Source of the DNA: Paenibacillus_T sp033239625
GTDB taxonomy: Bacteria > Bacillota > Bacilli > Paenibacillales > Paenibacillaceae
Direction: 5' to 3'
NCBI RefSeq assembly: GCF_033239625.1
Contig: NZ_BTCK01000029.1
Location: forward strand, 23,144-87,143
DNA length: 64,000 nucleotides
The notes under the pieces: generated by a model
The model's input: only the letters and a program-made list of their open reading frames with translations
Database searches by the model: none
What the model was told of the DNA's origin: nothing
Shown: positions 35,413 to 42,920 of the stretch, one piece after another
How the letters are laid out: every line of letters begins with the position of its first letter
Numbering within the stretch: position 1 is the first letter of the stretch
Program-made: the position numbers and the translations under genes

Positions 35413-36319
35413 ACTTCGGGCATCTCTTTAGTTGATCCATCAGATCACTGACGGCCTGGCTGACGGCATCAAGTCGGTTTATGTGAATCCAGCTATGCCC
35501 AGCATTATTAATAGCGCGATTCTCGCCATTTGATACGGACTTAGCAAATACCGTATTCAAGTGGTTTTTGAAATCGTTCAGAGCTTGCAAGTAGGAATCA
35601 GGAAGAGTTACGGCCTGCATCGGATCGATTTCTAGGGCAGTTAGGACAATCACAGGGACATCCGGCACGCTTCCGTCACGTATCATCTCTTGATAGAGCG
35701 TGCTCGACAGGTTACGTCCCTCCTGTATCATTGTCCATTGCGATCGAAGATGGCAGCCGATCAATTGCTCACGGATTGGTTTCGGCCACTCTGAAAGAGC
35801 TTGTTCGAATAAAGGTCGATAGATCCGCTTATATTGCAGCAGCACCCGAAGCGTGTTCCATATTTGCAGCGGCTTATCTCGTTTGCGTACCTTCGGAGCA
35901 TGAAGCAGCCCTTCATGAGCGGGATCCAATAAGATATAGCCTGCAACCTCATCCGGATACAGCTGCGCATATCGACGCGCATAGATTGCCCCAATCGAGT
36001 GTCCAACGAACAGATAAGGTGCTGGGATATCGGCAATTTGCAATAACCGCCTTAATTCTACGACAACTTCCTCTGCACTGCGGGGAAGCCTAACGGAACT
36101 GCTCCATCCGGTCCCTGCTCGATCGTAAATCACACAAGTTGTACGTTGAGCGAGTGCTTCTTGTAAATTCCAGTAATCTAGTCCAACGAACCCGGCGCCA
36201 GGCAGGATAACAACTGCAGGTCCCCCAGATCCTGTGCGATGGAGCAGCAATTGCCGTCCTTCCACTTCGTGCAAGCGGCCGATCGGTATATTAGCGGAAG
36301 GGTCACCTGAACGATACAT
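35411..36319 (-). CDS. Alpha/beta hydrolase
   Basis: A 302-residue hydrolase-fold protein: oxyanion region VILPGAGFVGLDYW, nucleophile elbow VGHSIGAIYARR with Ser near residue 109, acid in ILLDPAHEG or VLTALEID, and catalytic His in NNAGHSWIH. A helical cap spans about 150-220. No signal peptide. It begins 9 bp after the upstream 196-residue gene, so the two form one unit. Ester/lactone substrate not predictable. Confidence 0.85.
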   Translation of the reverse strand: MYRSGDPSANIPIGRLHEVEGRQLLLHRTGSGGPAVVILPGAGFVGLDYWNLQEALAQRTTCVIYDRAGTGWSSSVRLPRSAEEVVVELRRLLQIADIPAPYLFVGHSIGAIYARRYAQLYPDEVAGYILLDPAHEGLLHAPKVRKRDKPLQIWNTLRVLLQYKRIYRPLFEQALSEWPKPIREQLIGCHLRSQWTMIQEGRNLSSTLYQEMIRDGSVPDVPVIVLTALEIDPMQAVTLPDSYLQALNDFKNHLNTVFAKSVSNGENRAINNAGHSWIHINRLDAVSQAVSDLMDQLKRCPK

Positions 36320-36328
36320 ACTTATTAC

Positions 36329-36919
36329 TTATTCGCCCTCTTTCTCTATGCGCTTAATAAGTTCTGCTATTCGATCGTAAGCGCGATTCAATTGATGGAA
36401 CGACGCAACTAAGATGTTCGATTGTTGTTTCCGAAGCCCATTCGTAAGTATTGCCTCATCGTAGATCACCATAATCAACAGCTTGGAAAGCTTCGTATGC
36501 GGGCTTAATTGTGCATATAATTCATTCAATGCCTTGTTATCAATGAGCCTCTCGATGGCATATTGTCCGAAGGATCCGCCGAACCAAGCGTGGAACGACT
36601 GTCCGCTTTCTTCATAGCCTCGTATCCCATCATAACCTTGCCGGAACAATTTCATTAACGCAAGCCGTTCTGTTTCCACAATACCGTTGTGGTCGATCTG
36701 CGGATTCGCACACACTTTGGCCAACATTTCTTCCCAAACCTCTGCAAAGACAACCTCGAAATTGTCATCGGTCAGATGCCAGTCTTCACTATTGAGATAA
36801 GGAAATTTCAAGCTCCGTTCCTCTGGGATTGCTCTCCTATTCATCACTGCGTTCTGGATATAAATCAAATAGTTCAGTGCATAAGAAGCCTTAACTTCAA
36901 TGATCAAGCCGCTTGCCAC
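36329..36919 (-). CDS. Hypothetical helical protein
   Basis: A 196-residue, mainly helical cytosolic protein, Trp/Glu rich in the first half (SEDWHLTDDNFEVVFAEVWEEMLAK) with a C-terminal basic amphipathic helix (NRAYDRIAELIKRIEKEGE). GTG 36919 is used here; AAGGA lies about 12 nt upstream. No family recognised. Co-directional with the hydrolase 9 bp downstream. Confidence 0.6.
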   Translation of the reverse strand: MASGLIIEVKASYALNYLIYIQNAVMNRRAIPEERSLKFPYLNSEDWHLTDDNFEVVFAEVWEEMLAKVCANPQIDHNGIVETERLALMKLFRQGYDGIRGYEESGQSFHAWFGGSFGQYAIERLIDNKALNELYAQLSPHTKLSKLLIMVIYDEAILTNGLRKQQSNILVASFHQLNRAYDRIAELIKRIEKEGE

Positions 36920-36952
36920 CCATCCATCACGTCCTTCCTTCTAGTATGAAAC

Positions 36953-36993
36953 AAACAGCCGCCTTCTAATACGAGATTAGAAAGCGGCTGTTT
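36953..36993 (-). terminator. Terminator of CARDB-like protein gene
   Basis: AAACAGCCGC (36953-36962) pairs with GCGGCTGTTT (36984-36993), with an inner TTCTAAT/ATTAGAA stem. Lies just after the stop at 37002 on the minus strand. Confidence 0.8.
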
Positions 36994-37001
36994 TTCCGTC
37001 C

Positions 37002-38372
37002 TTAATAATTTGATAATTGCCCCTGATAATTCGTGTTCGATGACCACATATGCATGTTTTCATTCTCCCAATCGACGTAATTATCCGATTGGAGAGGTGC
37101 GTAATTGATCTTAATGGTGCCCGTGCTCACATAGGTTTGACCAACATTATTCGTAATCGTAACCTTGTAATCGAGAGCGTTCGTTTCTGCCACTGCGATT
37201 TCTCCGTATGCATAACTTTGCGGATGCCATTCGCCACCGTAGAAGTAGCTGCCATTCAGGCTTCCGGCGTTAATATTAATAGCTACCGAGCTGTTTCCGT
37301 CCGGCGTATCCGACAGATTGAGCATGAACCCTTGACTGGCATCATCCAAGCGATAGTTTGGACCTTGACTTCCATCATAGACCAAATTGGACCAGTTCTT
37401 GGAATACGTATTGCCTGTTGTTTGCCCATGAAGTTCAACTGCAATGGAGCCCCCTTGAAGGATTCCGCCAGTAACGCGTGCATCGAACACAAAAGCTTCG
37501 CTTTGCGAATAAACATCCTCGCCTTCAACGAAAATGCCATCTCTAAGCTTCACAACATGATGTTCGGACGCAGCGGAACAGAAGTATTGGGAGTTATACA
37601 TAGGAATTGGCAACGTGCTAACGGAAGGCTCGACATGCACCTTCACGTAGGTCAGATCATTGGAGAAATCAGACTGCGCAATGTCCGTCTTTATAATACG
37701 AACCGCGAGCGTATAATCGCCAGGCTCATGGAGCTGTGCCGAGAATGCCGCAGGTACAGTCTTCCCAGGTCCTACCGTAATCTCATTATAGGTTGCCAGC
37801 ACTTGATCGCCGTTCAGCAGATCAACTCGACCTGTTACACCGGACTGACCGCTTAACTCCTTCAATTCCACCTTAACCGTGAACGGCTCGTCTGCATTCA
37901 CAACAGACGGGGCAGCGGCGTTAATGACGGTCAGATCTGGACGAACTTTGACTGGAGCTGCAGCTTCGAGCGTATAAGTCTTTGGATTTTTTTTCGTATC
38001 TCTCGGCACCGGTATCGAAGCTTCTACATGAACCTTGCTTACCTGCCTGCCCTTCTTATCGAGCTGCAGCTTTAACGTTTCGTAGATGGACAGCTTCTCT
38101 GTTGAATCATAGCTCTGCGTGAACAACTTTTTGTCCGACGCATCGTATGCCGTCAGATCCAGCGAATGGATACCGCTTGGGGGAGCTGCTGCTGGGTCAA
38201 CTGCATAAGCATGGACCGTAACTTCGGTAACGCCGTTCGCTGTCCAAGCTTGGATTTCCAAGCCGTACGGATTGGCATCACCTTTCTCTTTCTTTTCTGC
38301 GAATGCTGTCGGTACCGAGATCGAGAATAATAGCAGGATCATGATGAGTGATTGTAGTGAAATACGTTTCAA
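37002..38372 (-). CDS. Secreted protein with CARDB-like domain
   Basis: A protein of about 456 residues. TTG 38372 with AGGGAGG 8 nt upstream starts MKRISLQSLIMILLLF, a signal peptide ending PTAFA-EK; the upstream ATG 38402 would precede the ribosome binding site. Beta-rich throughout: residues about 150-255 resemble a CARDB/adhesion-like immunoglobulin fold (RPDLTVINAAAPSVVNADEPFTVKVELK). The C-terminal 200 residues are Asn/Ser/Tyr-rich. No catalytic motif recognised; an extracellular binding role is inferred. Confidence 0.7.
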   Translation of the reverse strand: MKRISLQSLIMILLLFSISVPTAFAEKKEKGDANPYGLEIQAWTANGVTEVTVHAYAVDPAAAPPSGIHSLDLTAYDASDKKLFTQSYDSTEKLSIYETLKLQLDKKGRQVSKVHVEASIPVPRDTKKNPKTYTLEAAAPVKVRPDLTVINAAAPSVVNADEPFTVKVELKELSGQSGVTGRVDLLNGDQVLATYNEITVGPGKTVPAAFSAQLHEPGDYTLAVRIIKTDIAQSDFSNDLTYVKVHVEPSVSTLPIPMYNSQYFCSAASEHHVVKLRDGIFVEGEDVYSQSEAFVFDARVTGGILQGGSIAVELHGQTTGNTYSKNWSNLVYDGSQGPNYRLDDASQGFMLNLSDTPDGNSSVAININAGSLNGSYFYGGEWHPQSYAYGEIAVAETNALDYKVTITNNVGQTYVSTGTIKINYAPLQSDNYVDWENENMHMWSSNTNYQGQLSNY

Positions 38373-38477
38373 CCGCACAACCTCCCTTTTATTTGACAAC
38401 ATTCCAAATATATCAACAAACTATCGATTTGTGTATAAATTTTACATAAACCTTAGATCATGCTCTCTGATGCACAA

Positions 38478-38509
38478 AATAAAAACAGCCGATCATCCTG
38501 ATCGGCTGT
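38478..38509 (-). terminator. Terminator of MTHFR-like gene
   Basis: ACAGCCGATCA (38485-38495) pairs with TGATCGGCTGT (38499-38509), followed on the minus strand by TTTTATTTTG. Confidence 0.85.
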
Positions 38510-38520
38510 CCCCCTATTCA

Positions 38521-39462
38521 CTACCGTGCAATTTCGACAAGCCGCTTCTTATCGATCAGCGACTTGATGTCGTTCAACATTTGGATCGAGGCTTCGATCT
38601 CGACCTTGCGGGTCGATACGCTTTCGATGCTGCAGCCGACCGGAATGCCTTTCTCAAGGCCGAACTCAAGCAGCTCCTCGAAGATCTTATTCGTCAGCTG
38701 GATCGACTTATCGAGTACGTCCGACGAATATTTGAGCTCGTTCTCCAGCCAGCGAGGAATGCTGATGCCAAGCCACTTCATGAACTCGAGCGTCTTCGTC
38801 GAGCCGCATGGCGCCAGATTGAACAAGATGGGCACCATGCCGATCTCGAGCTCGTTGCAGTAGTGGTAGTAATCGGATAAGAAGCTCTTCGATGCTTCTA
38901 CGTTGAACGTTGCTTGCGAGACGAAGAAGCTGCACCCCTGCTTCATTTTGTTCACGACACGTTTATGTTCATCATTCTTCTTCGAATGACGCTCTGGAAT
39001 AATAACGCCACCGAATGTGAGACTGCTGTTATGCAGGCTGCTCAGCTTATACGCATCTGTCAGCTCAAGCGTTACTTGCTGTTGGCTTGAGGATGCGCCG
39101 ACGAACACGCTGAAGCGTTCTTGGGCGCTGCTCTTCGTCAGCCAATTCGTCAGTTCGGTTTCCGAGTATTTGCCAACGCAGCGGTAGATGATCTTCGGAA
39201 CGTCGAGTTCGTGGAGATACTGCTCGCTGTACGTTTCGGGATCGAGCATGGCCATGTAAGGGAAAGGCCGCTCCTCTTCGATCCGATCGGATTCCTCTTG
39301 GACGTCATATAGAATCAATGCGTCTATGTCAACGTTCTTCAACCGTTCAATCTGTTTTTGCGAGATTTCAGCGATTTTCTCAGCCGTATTCGACGCTTTC
39401 GGCGGCGTCATTCCGTATGTGATGATTCCTGCTTTTTTGTTCAATATCGATTCTCTAAGCAT
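38521..39462 (-). CDS. Methylenetetrahydrofolate reductase-like protein
   Basis: A 313-residue TIM-barrel protein resembling the MetF/MTHFR fold: N-terminal TYGMTPPKASNTAEKIAEISQKQIERL, DALILYDVQEESDRI, SVFVGASSS, GGVIIPERH, GCSFFVSQATFNVEASKSFLSDYY and VPILFNLAPCGS, equivalent to the folate-reductase strands. It is shorter and more divergent than housekeeping MetF. GAGG precedes ATG by 10 nt. It lies downstream of a cobalamin riboswitch and a 57-residue gene in one transcription unit, so it should be made when B12 is scarce, consistent with one-carbon/methionine supply. Enzymatic activity is inferred from the fold. Confidence 0.72.
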   Translation of the reverse strand: MLRESILNKKAGIITYGMTPPKASNTAEKIAEISQKQIERLKNVDIDALILYDVQEESDRIEEERPFPYMAMLDPETYSEQYLHELDVPKIIYRCVGKYSETELTNWLTKSSAQERFSVFVGASSSQQQVTLELTDAYKLSSLHNSSLTFGGVIIPERHSKKNDEHKRVVNKMKQGCSFFVSQATFNVEASKSFLSDYYHYCNELEIGMVPILFNLAPCGSTKTLEFMKWLGISIPRWLENELKYSSDVLDKSIQLTNKIFEELLEFGLEKGIPVGCSIESVSTRKVEIEASIQMLNDIKSLIDKKRLVEIAR

Positions 39463-39497
39463 TTGATCCCATCCTCAGACGATTGTTAGCACGATGT

Positions 39498-39529
39498 GAA
39501 TATTTATTCAGATAGCTCAATATATATTC
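39498..39529. repeat. Inverted repeat upstream of MTHFR-like gene
   Basis: GAATATTTATT (39498-39508) and AATATATATTC (39519-39529) form a near-perfect 11-bp inverted repeat with a 10-nt spacer, 36 bp before the ATG. It may be an operator or an mRNA hairpin between the two coding regions. Confidence 0.45.
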
Positions 39530-39581
39530 GCACATTTTATTCATAATTGCTATCCTTAATTTCAATAAATCCGATGAAAGA

Positions 39582-39755
39582 TTATCGAAGCAGCTTATCC
39601 ATCAGTTCCTGCCATCGCGCTTGCGTGCTTGGGGACGTATACGCCAGATGATGGAGCAAGCTTGTATAAGCATCGACATTCAAGTTCGTAATGACTCCGA
39701 TCATGTGCTGCTCGTCTTCCACATGGGACAATAAATGAATGATTTCGTGCCGCAT
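39582..39755 (-). CDS. 57-residue helical protein under B12 riboswitch
   Basis: ATG 39755 with AAGGGAGG 9 nt upstream encodes a 57-residue protein starting MRHEIIHLLSHVEDEQHMIG and ending ARWQELMDKLLR at TAA 39582-39584. It is His-rich (5 His), amphipathic and probably all-helical, without signal peptide or membrane segment. It is the first gene after the riboswitch terminator, 120 bp before the MTHFR-like gene. No family recognised. Ribosome binding site, codon use and position argue that it is real. Confidence 0.7.
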   Translation of the reverse strand: MRHEIIHLLSHVEDEQHMIGVITNLNVDAYTSLLHHLAYTSPSTQARWQELMDKLLR

Positions 39756-39825
39756 GCATGGAGCCCTCCCTTATATCCGCTTGTCGCTGCGATATTCAAA
39801 TCGAACACTCTATTACTCTTCTAAC

Positions 39826-39873
39826 GACAAAAAGACGTCTTCCCCTGTAACTAATGCATAGGGAAAGACGCCT
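39826..39873 (-). terminator. Attenuator terminator of cobalamin riboswitch
   Basis: Minus-strand stem from GGCGTCTTTCCCT (39860-39872) pairs with AGGGGAAGACGTC (39834-39846, with two wobble pairs) and is followed by TTTTTG. It lies between the riboswitch and the 57-residue gene, so cobalamin binding would favour termination. Confidence 0.8.
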
Positions 39874-39947
39874 TCATAACCATGATGGATCATGATGATG
39901 AGTCGTCTAACACCTCCCTATCTCCCGTAGGTACAGCAGTGTCGTCA

Positions 39948-40129
39948 GAACAGGCAGGTCTCCTGGCTTCGGAATCGTTGCGCGGCAGCTGCCTTCCCGA
40001 TCAAGTCTGACCAGTGGCGACGCATATGCTGCCTGCTCCTCCGTTACAGTGGCGGGACCGCGTCGGCATTGCACCGAACTTCCCTTTTAATCCGACAGAC
40101 AAGCAAGCTTGCCGATCGGACACCTGTTC
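39948..40129 (-). ncRNA. Cobalamin (B12) riboswitch
   Basis: Read on the minus strand, the closing helix pairs GAACAGG (40129-40123) with CCTGTTC (39954-39948). In order it shows AGGTG, TTAAAAGGGAA, GGTGCAATGCCGACGCGGTCCCGCCACTGTAAC, GCCACTG, GGGAAGG and the B12 box GCCAGGAGACCTGCC. These are the conserved core elements of the adenosylcobalamin/cobalamin riboswitch. A sigma-A promoter precedes it and a terminator follows, giving transcriptional off-control by B12. Downstream genes are the 57-residue protein and the MTHFR-like protein, not B12 transport or synthesis genes. Confidence 0.95.
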
Positions 40130-40165
40130 TCGATTGTATGAAATTGGGTTTATCTAAGTAGATCT

Positions 40166-40194
40166 ATCATAATAGACATTACTTCGCGAGACAA
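40166..40194 (-). promoter_or_regulatory. Promoter of the riboswitch transcript
   Basis: TTGTCT (40194-40189) and TATGAT (40171-40166) on the minus strand, 17-nt spacer, 37 bp upstream of the riboswitch aptamer. Matches the sigma-A consensus at 4/6 and 5/6. Confidence 0.7.
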
Positions 40195-40254
40195 GAGCGA
40201 GAGCGACCTCCGGCATATAACTCATACTACCTCAATATTTCGAGCGAAACAGTG

Positions 40255-40284
40255 AAACCCCGCACATCTTCATGTACGGGGTTT
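40255..40284 (-). terminator. Terminator of AhpD-like gene
   Basis: AAACCCCG (40255-40262) pairs with CGGGGTTT (40277-40284), with an inner ACAT/ATGT pair. The minus-strand T-tract is short. Confidence 0.65.
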
Positions 40285-40298
40285 TCGCTGTGTGAACG

Positions 40299-40742
40299 TT
40301 AGGCTTTCGCTGGGAACATTCCCGTGGAGATCGCAATACGGTTCCAAGCGTTGATCGTATTAATCGCCATAATGATCGTTACATATTCGGCTTCATCGAC
40401 GTGCGCGCGCACTCTGTCATACAGATCCTGCGGTACGCCTTGCTCCGAAATACGAGTTACAGCCTCCGTCAGTTCGAGCACAACCTTTTCTTTATCCGTA
40501 TAGACAGGTGACTCCCGCCACACGCTTACGAGTGCAATACGCTGCTCCGTCTCGCCCATCTTCCGCGTTTCGCGTGTGTGCATATCCAGACAAAACGCGC
40601 AGCCGTTAATTTGCGATGCTCGGATCTTAATGAGCTCATACAGAATAGGATCAAGACCTGCCGTCTGAATAAAACCTTCCAGCTTCAACATCGTTTGCAT
40701 GGCGCCTGGGTTTGCTTTGGTGTGATCGAATCGAATGTTCAT
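40299..40742 (-). CDS. Carboxymuconolactone decarboxylase/AhpD-like protein
   Basis: A protein of about 147 residues. The redox motif is INGCAFCLDMHTRE (CxxC followed by His), typical of AhpD-like alkylhydroperoxidases, with the C-terminal NTINAWNRIAISTG helix. ATG 40742 with GGAGG 9 nt upstream is preferred over ATG 40778. Probably reduces organic peroxides or acts as a thiol peroxidase partner. Divergent from an Rrf2 regulator with shared operator-like repeats between them. Confidence 0.88.
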   Translation of the reverse strand: MNIRFDHTKANPGAMQTMLKLEGFIQTAGLDPILYELIKIRASQINGCAFCLDMHTRETRKMGETEQRIALVSVWRESPVYTDKEKVVLELTEAVTRISEQGVPQDLYDRVRAHVDEAEYVTIIMAINTINAWNRIAISTGMFPAKA

Positions 40743-40788
40743 CTTGTTGTTCCTCCAATGATCATATTGTGGATTCATGATTACGATT

Positions 40789-40815
40789 TTATCGTCGACA
40801 ATGTTTATCGTCGAT
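40789..40815. promoter_or_regulatory. Direct repeats, probable Rrf2 operator
   Basis: TTTATCGTCGA occurs twice (40789-40799 and 40805-40815), 16-bp period, 46-57 bp upstream of the AhpD-like start. Half a helical turn and a half apart, they suit a dimeric regulator such as the divergent Rrf2 protein. Confidence 0.55.
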
Positions 40816-40873
40816 TAACTATGTCCATAATATAACGCAAAGAATCGCTCATGTCAATTCGAATCGTGTTTGT

Positions 40874-40902
40874 TTGACAAGGATATTGAATCCACCTAAG
40901 AT
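40874..40902 (+). promoter_or_regulatory. Promoter of Rrf2 gene
   Basis: TTGACA (40874-40879), a 17-nt spacer and TAAGAT (40897-40902), 39 bp before the ATG. Confidence 0.65.
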
Positions 40903-40941
40903 GATTTATAACAATCTTGATGACTAGAAAGCAGGTGCTGC

Positions 40942-41436
40942 ATGCAGTATAGTATTGGCGTTGAATATGGACTGCATTGCTTGGTATATTTGATCGATCT
41001 TCCTCCCGATGCTTCAATCGGAATCAAGGAACTATCCGCTTTTCAAGGCGTCTCCGAAACCTATCTATCGAAAATCTTCGGCAAACTGTCGAAAGCTGGC
41101 ATTGTACGTTCTGTCCCTGGCGTGAAAGGCGGTTATCGATTAGCGAAGGCACCTCAAGAGATTTCGTTCTGGGACGTCGTTGAAGCTGTCGAGGGCAAGT
41201 CCCCGATCTTTCAGTGCAAGAACATTAAAGATAACAGCTACCTGTGCCGTGACGAGGAGTATGCGGCATGCTCCAAAGCTTCTCCATGTTTGATCAACCT
41301 AACCATGCGCGAAGCAGAAGAAAGCATGCGGAACGTCCTGCGCAACAAGTCGCTTACGTGGCTGAACGAAGAGCTGGATCGGGTATTAACGCCTGAGTCG
41401 CGTCAAGAAACACGAGAATATTTTGCAAGCAGATAG
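40942..41436 (+). CDS. Rrf2-family transcriptional regulator
   Basis: A 164-residue winged-helix protein. The N-terminal HTH is YSIGVEYGLHCLVYLIDLPP...GVSETYLSKIFGKLSKAGIVRSVPGVKGGYRLA. The sensor region carries FQCKNIKDNSYLCRDEEYAACSKASPC, a cysteine spacing typical of iron-sulfur or thiol-sensing Rrf2 members. Likely redox-responsive control of the divergent AhpD-like peroxidase. AGGTG precedes ATG. Confidence 0.9.
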   Translation: MQYSIGVEYGLHCLVYLIDLPPDASIGIKELSAFQGVSETYLSKIFGKLSKAGIVRSVPGVKGGYRLAKAPQEISFWDVVEAVEGKSPIFQCKNIKDNSYLCRDEEYAACSKASPCLINLTMREAEESMRNVLRNKSLTWLNEELDRVLTPESRQETREYFASR

Positions 41437-41460
41437 CATCATGTGCATATGAAGATAAAA

Positions 41461-41492
41461 AAGGCAGCCGTTCTTATGGGAACGGCTGCCTT
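41461..41492. terminator. Bidirectional terminator
   Basis: A 13-bp perfect stem pairs AAGGCAGCCGTTC (41461-41473) with GAACGGCTGCCTT (41480-41492), with A-runs on the left and T-rich sequence on the right. Between convergent Rrf2 and Fra-like genes. Confidence 0.85.
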
Positions 41493-41499
41493 CATGTTT

Positions 41500-41871
41500 C
41501 TACTTGCGCCAGAAAGTCTTACAATCTGCTTTATCTTCGATGTTGAATTCGATCAATTGAGCCAACAAATCGTAATCAACGGGTTTGTCCCATTTGAAAC
41601 GAATAAGCTGGTCCGTGCGGTCAACGCCCGCCTGCGCGAGCTGATCCGCAAAGTGAATCATGGTTGCCCGCTCAGGGGCAGCGGCGATATGATGCTTAGC
41701 GACACTGAACCCGATGATGAACGTCTCATGATCCGTAAACATCGGCTGGTTCCATGCGATCTTCGGCACTAGCTGGGGATACTTCTCGGCAACCCAATTC
41801 AATACCGTCTCCATTCGTTCCCGGTGCTGCGGGTGCTCGATGCGAGCTGTAAATTCCGCGAATGTTTCCAT
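41500..41871 (-). CDS. DUF1801 iron-chaperone-like protein (YdhG/Fra family)
   Basis: A 123-residue protein almost collinear with Bacillus subtilis YdhG (Fra), a frataxin-like iron chaperone for iron-sulfur cluster and heme assembly. Signature blocks: FTARIEHPQHRERMETVLNW, IAWNQPMFTDHETFIIGFSVAKHHIA, and the C-terminal EFNIEDKADCKTFWRK. Cytosolic, full length. Stands alone between a terminator and the SDR gene. Confidence 0.88.
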   Translation of the reverse strand: METFAEFTARIEHPQHRERMETVLNWVAEKYPQLVPKIAWNQPMFTDHETFIIGFSVAKHHIAAAPERATMIHFADQLAQAGVDRTDQLIRFKWDKPVDYDLLAQLIEFNIEDKADCKTFWRK

Positions 41872-41981
41872 GAAGATTTGTTGTGCCTCCCTTATACTCG
41901 TTATTCAGCATCAAGGATTATACCGATTGGTTCAAACTTCCTTCATACTATACCACAAATATAGGGACACACATGTACCGC

Positions 41982-42719
41982 TTAATTGAATCCGCCGTTC
42001 ACGCGGATCGTCTGCCCCGTGATCCACCGCGCCTTGTCACTTACGAGAAGATCGATCGCATTTGCGATATCTTCTGGTTCGCCTAGCCGGCCGAATGCAT
42101 TCATTCGACGGAAAGAATCGACTAACTCCGGTGATTTGCCGCTCAGGAACAGCTCCGTCGACACTTGGCCAGGAGCAATGCAGTTGATTGTAATGTTCTT
42201 AGGACCGAACTCCTTCGCCAGCTGTCGAGTCAGCTGCTCGACTGCACCTTTGGTCGCTCCGTATACGCTATACGTCGGAAGCATGGCCCCGGATACGGAG
42301 GTGGAGAAGTTGATGATCGTCCCTCCTGCTTCCATGTGCTTCATGGCTTGCTGGCAAGCGAAATAAGTGCCTTTCACATTGATGGCAAATTGCCGATCGA
42401 ACTCTTCCTCCGTCACATCTGCGATCGATGAGCATTTCATAATGCCTGCATTATTGACGAGTATGTCAATGCGCCCGAATCGCTCCAGTGTCTCTGCGAA
42501 TAGAGCCTCGATCTCGCTGACGCGGCTCACATCAGCCCGGATGGCAGTTGACTGACCGCCTGCCTTCGTAATCAATTGAACAACCTCATCTGCCTTCTCT
42601 GGATTCGAGGCATAATTGACGACCACCTTCGCGCCGGATTGTGCAAGCTGGATTGCGATTTGGCGGCCAATACCGCGGGATGCACCTGTTACGATTGCTA
42701 CTTGACCATTCAAACTCAT
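41982..42719 (-). CDS. Short-chain dehydrogenase/reductase
   Basis: A 245-residue classical SDR: TGASRGIG, NNAG, Ser in NFSTSVSG, YGATK catalytic pair, and TGQTIRVNGGF at the end. Most like 3-oxoacyl-ACP-reductase/glucose dehydrogenase-type SDRs. GAGGAG precedes ATG. Divergent from an AraC regulator, a common arrangement for SDRs induced by an aldehyde or alcohol. Confidence 0.88.
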   Translation of the reverse strand: MSLNGQVAIVTGASRGIGRQIAIQLAQSGAKVVVNYASNPEKADEVVQLITKAGGQSTAIRADVSRVSEIEALFAETLERFGRIDILVNNAGIMKCSSIADVTEEEFDRQFAINVKGTYFACQQAMKHMEAGGTIINFSTSVSGAMLPTYSVYGATKGAVEQLTRQLAKEFGPKNITINCIAPGQVSTELFLSGKSPELVDSFRRMNAFGRLGEPEDIANAIDLLVSDKARWITGQTIRVNGGFN

Positions 42720-42920
42720 CGTTCGCCACTCCTCTATTCATTGATCTCGCAGATCATCTTGTTCGTGGATCTGACTGCGACTTTATATTGTGATTATAGA
42801 GGGCGATGGGAATAATCGGTTAGATCATACCTATTCAATCCTTGCCTAATTCTCTTCATAATCGTTATGATCGAAGTACCGCGATATCCATTCCGTGAAT
42901 GCTCGAAAGGACTGTCAAAC

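Noticed and set aside
39801..39896. 26-codon frame MIHHGYEGVF overlapping the riboswitch terminator
   Set aside because: The nearest GGGAGG is 19 nt upstream and the frame coincides with the attenuator stem, so it is probably a by-product of the hairpin.
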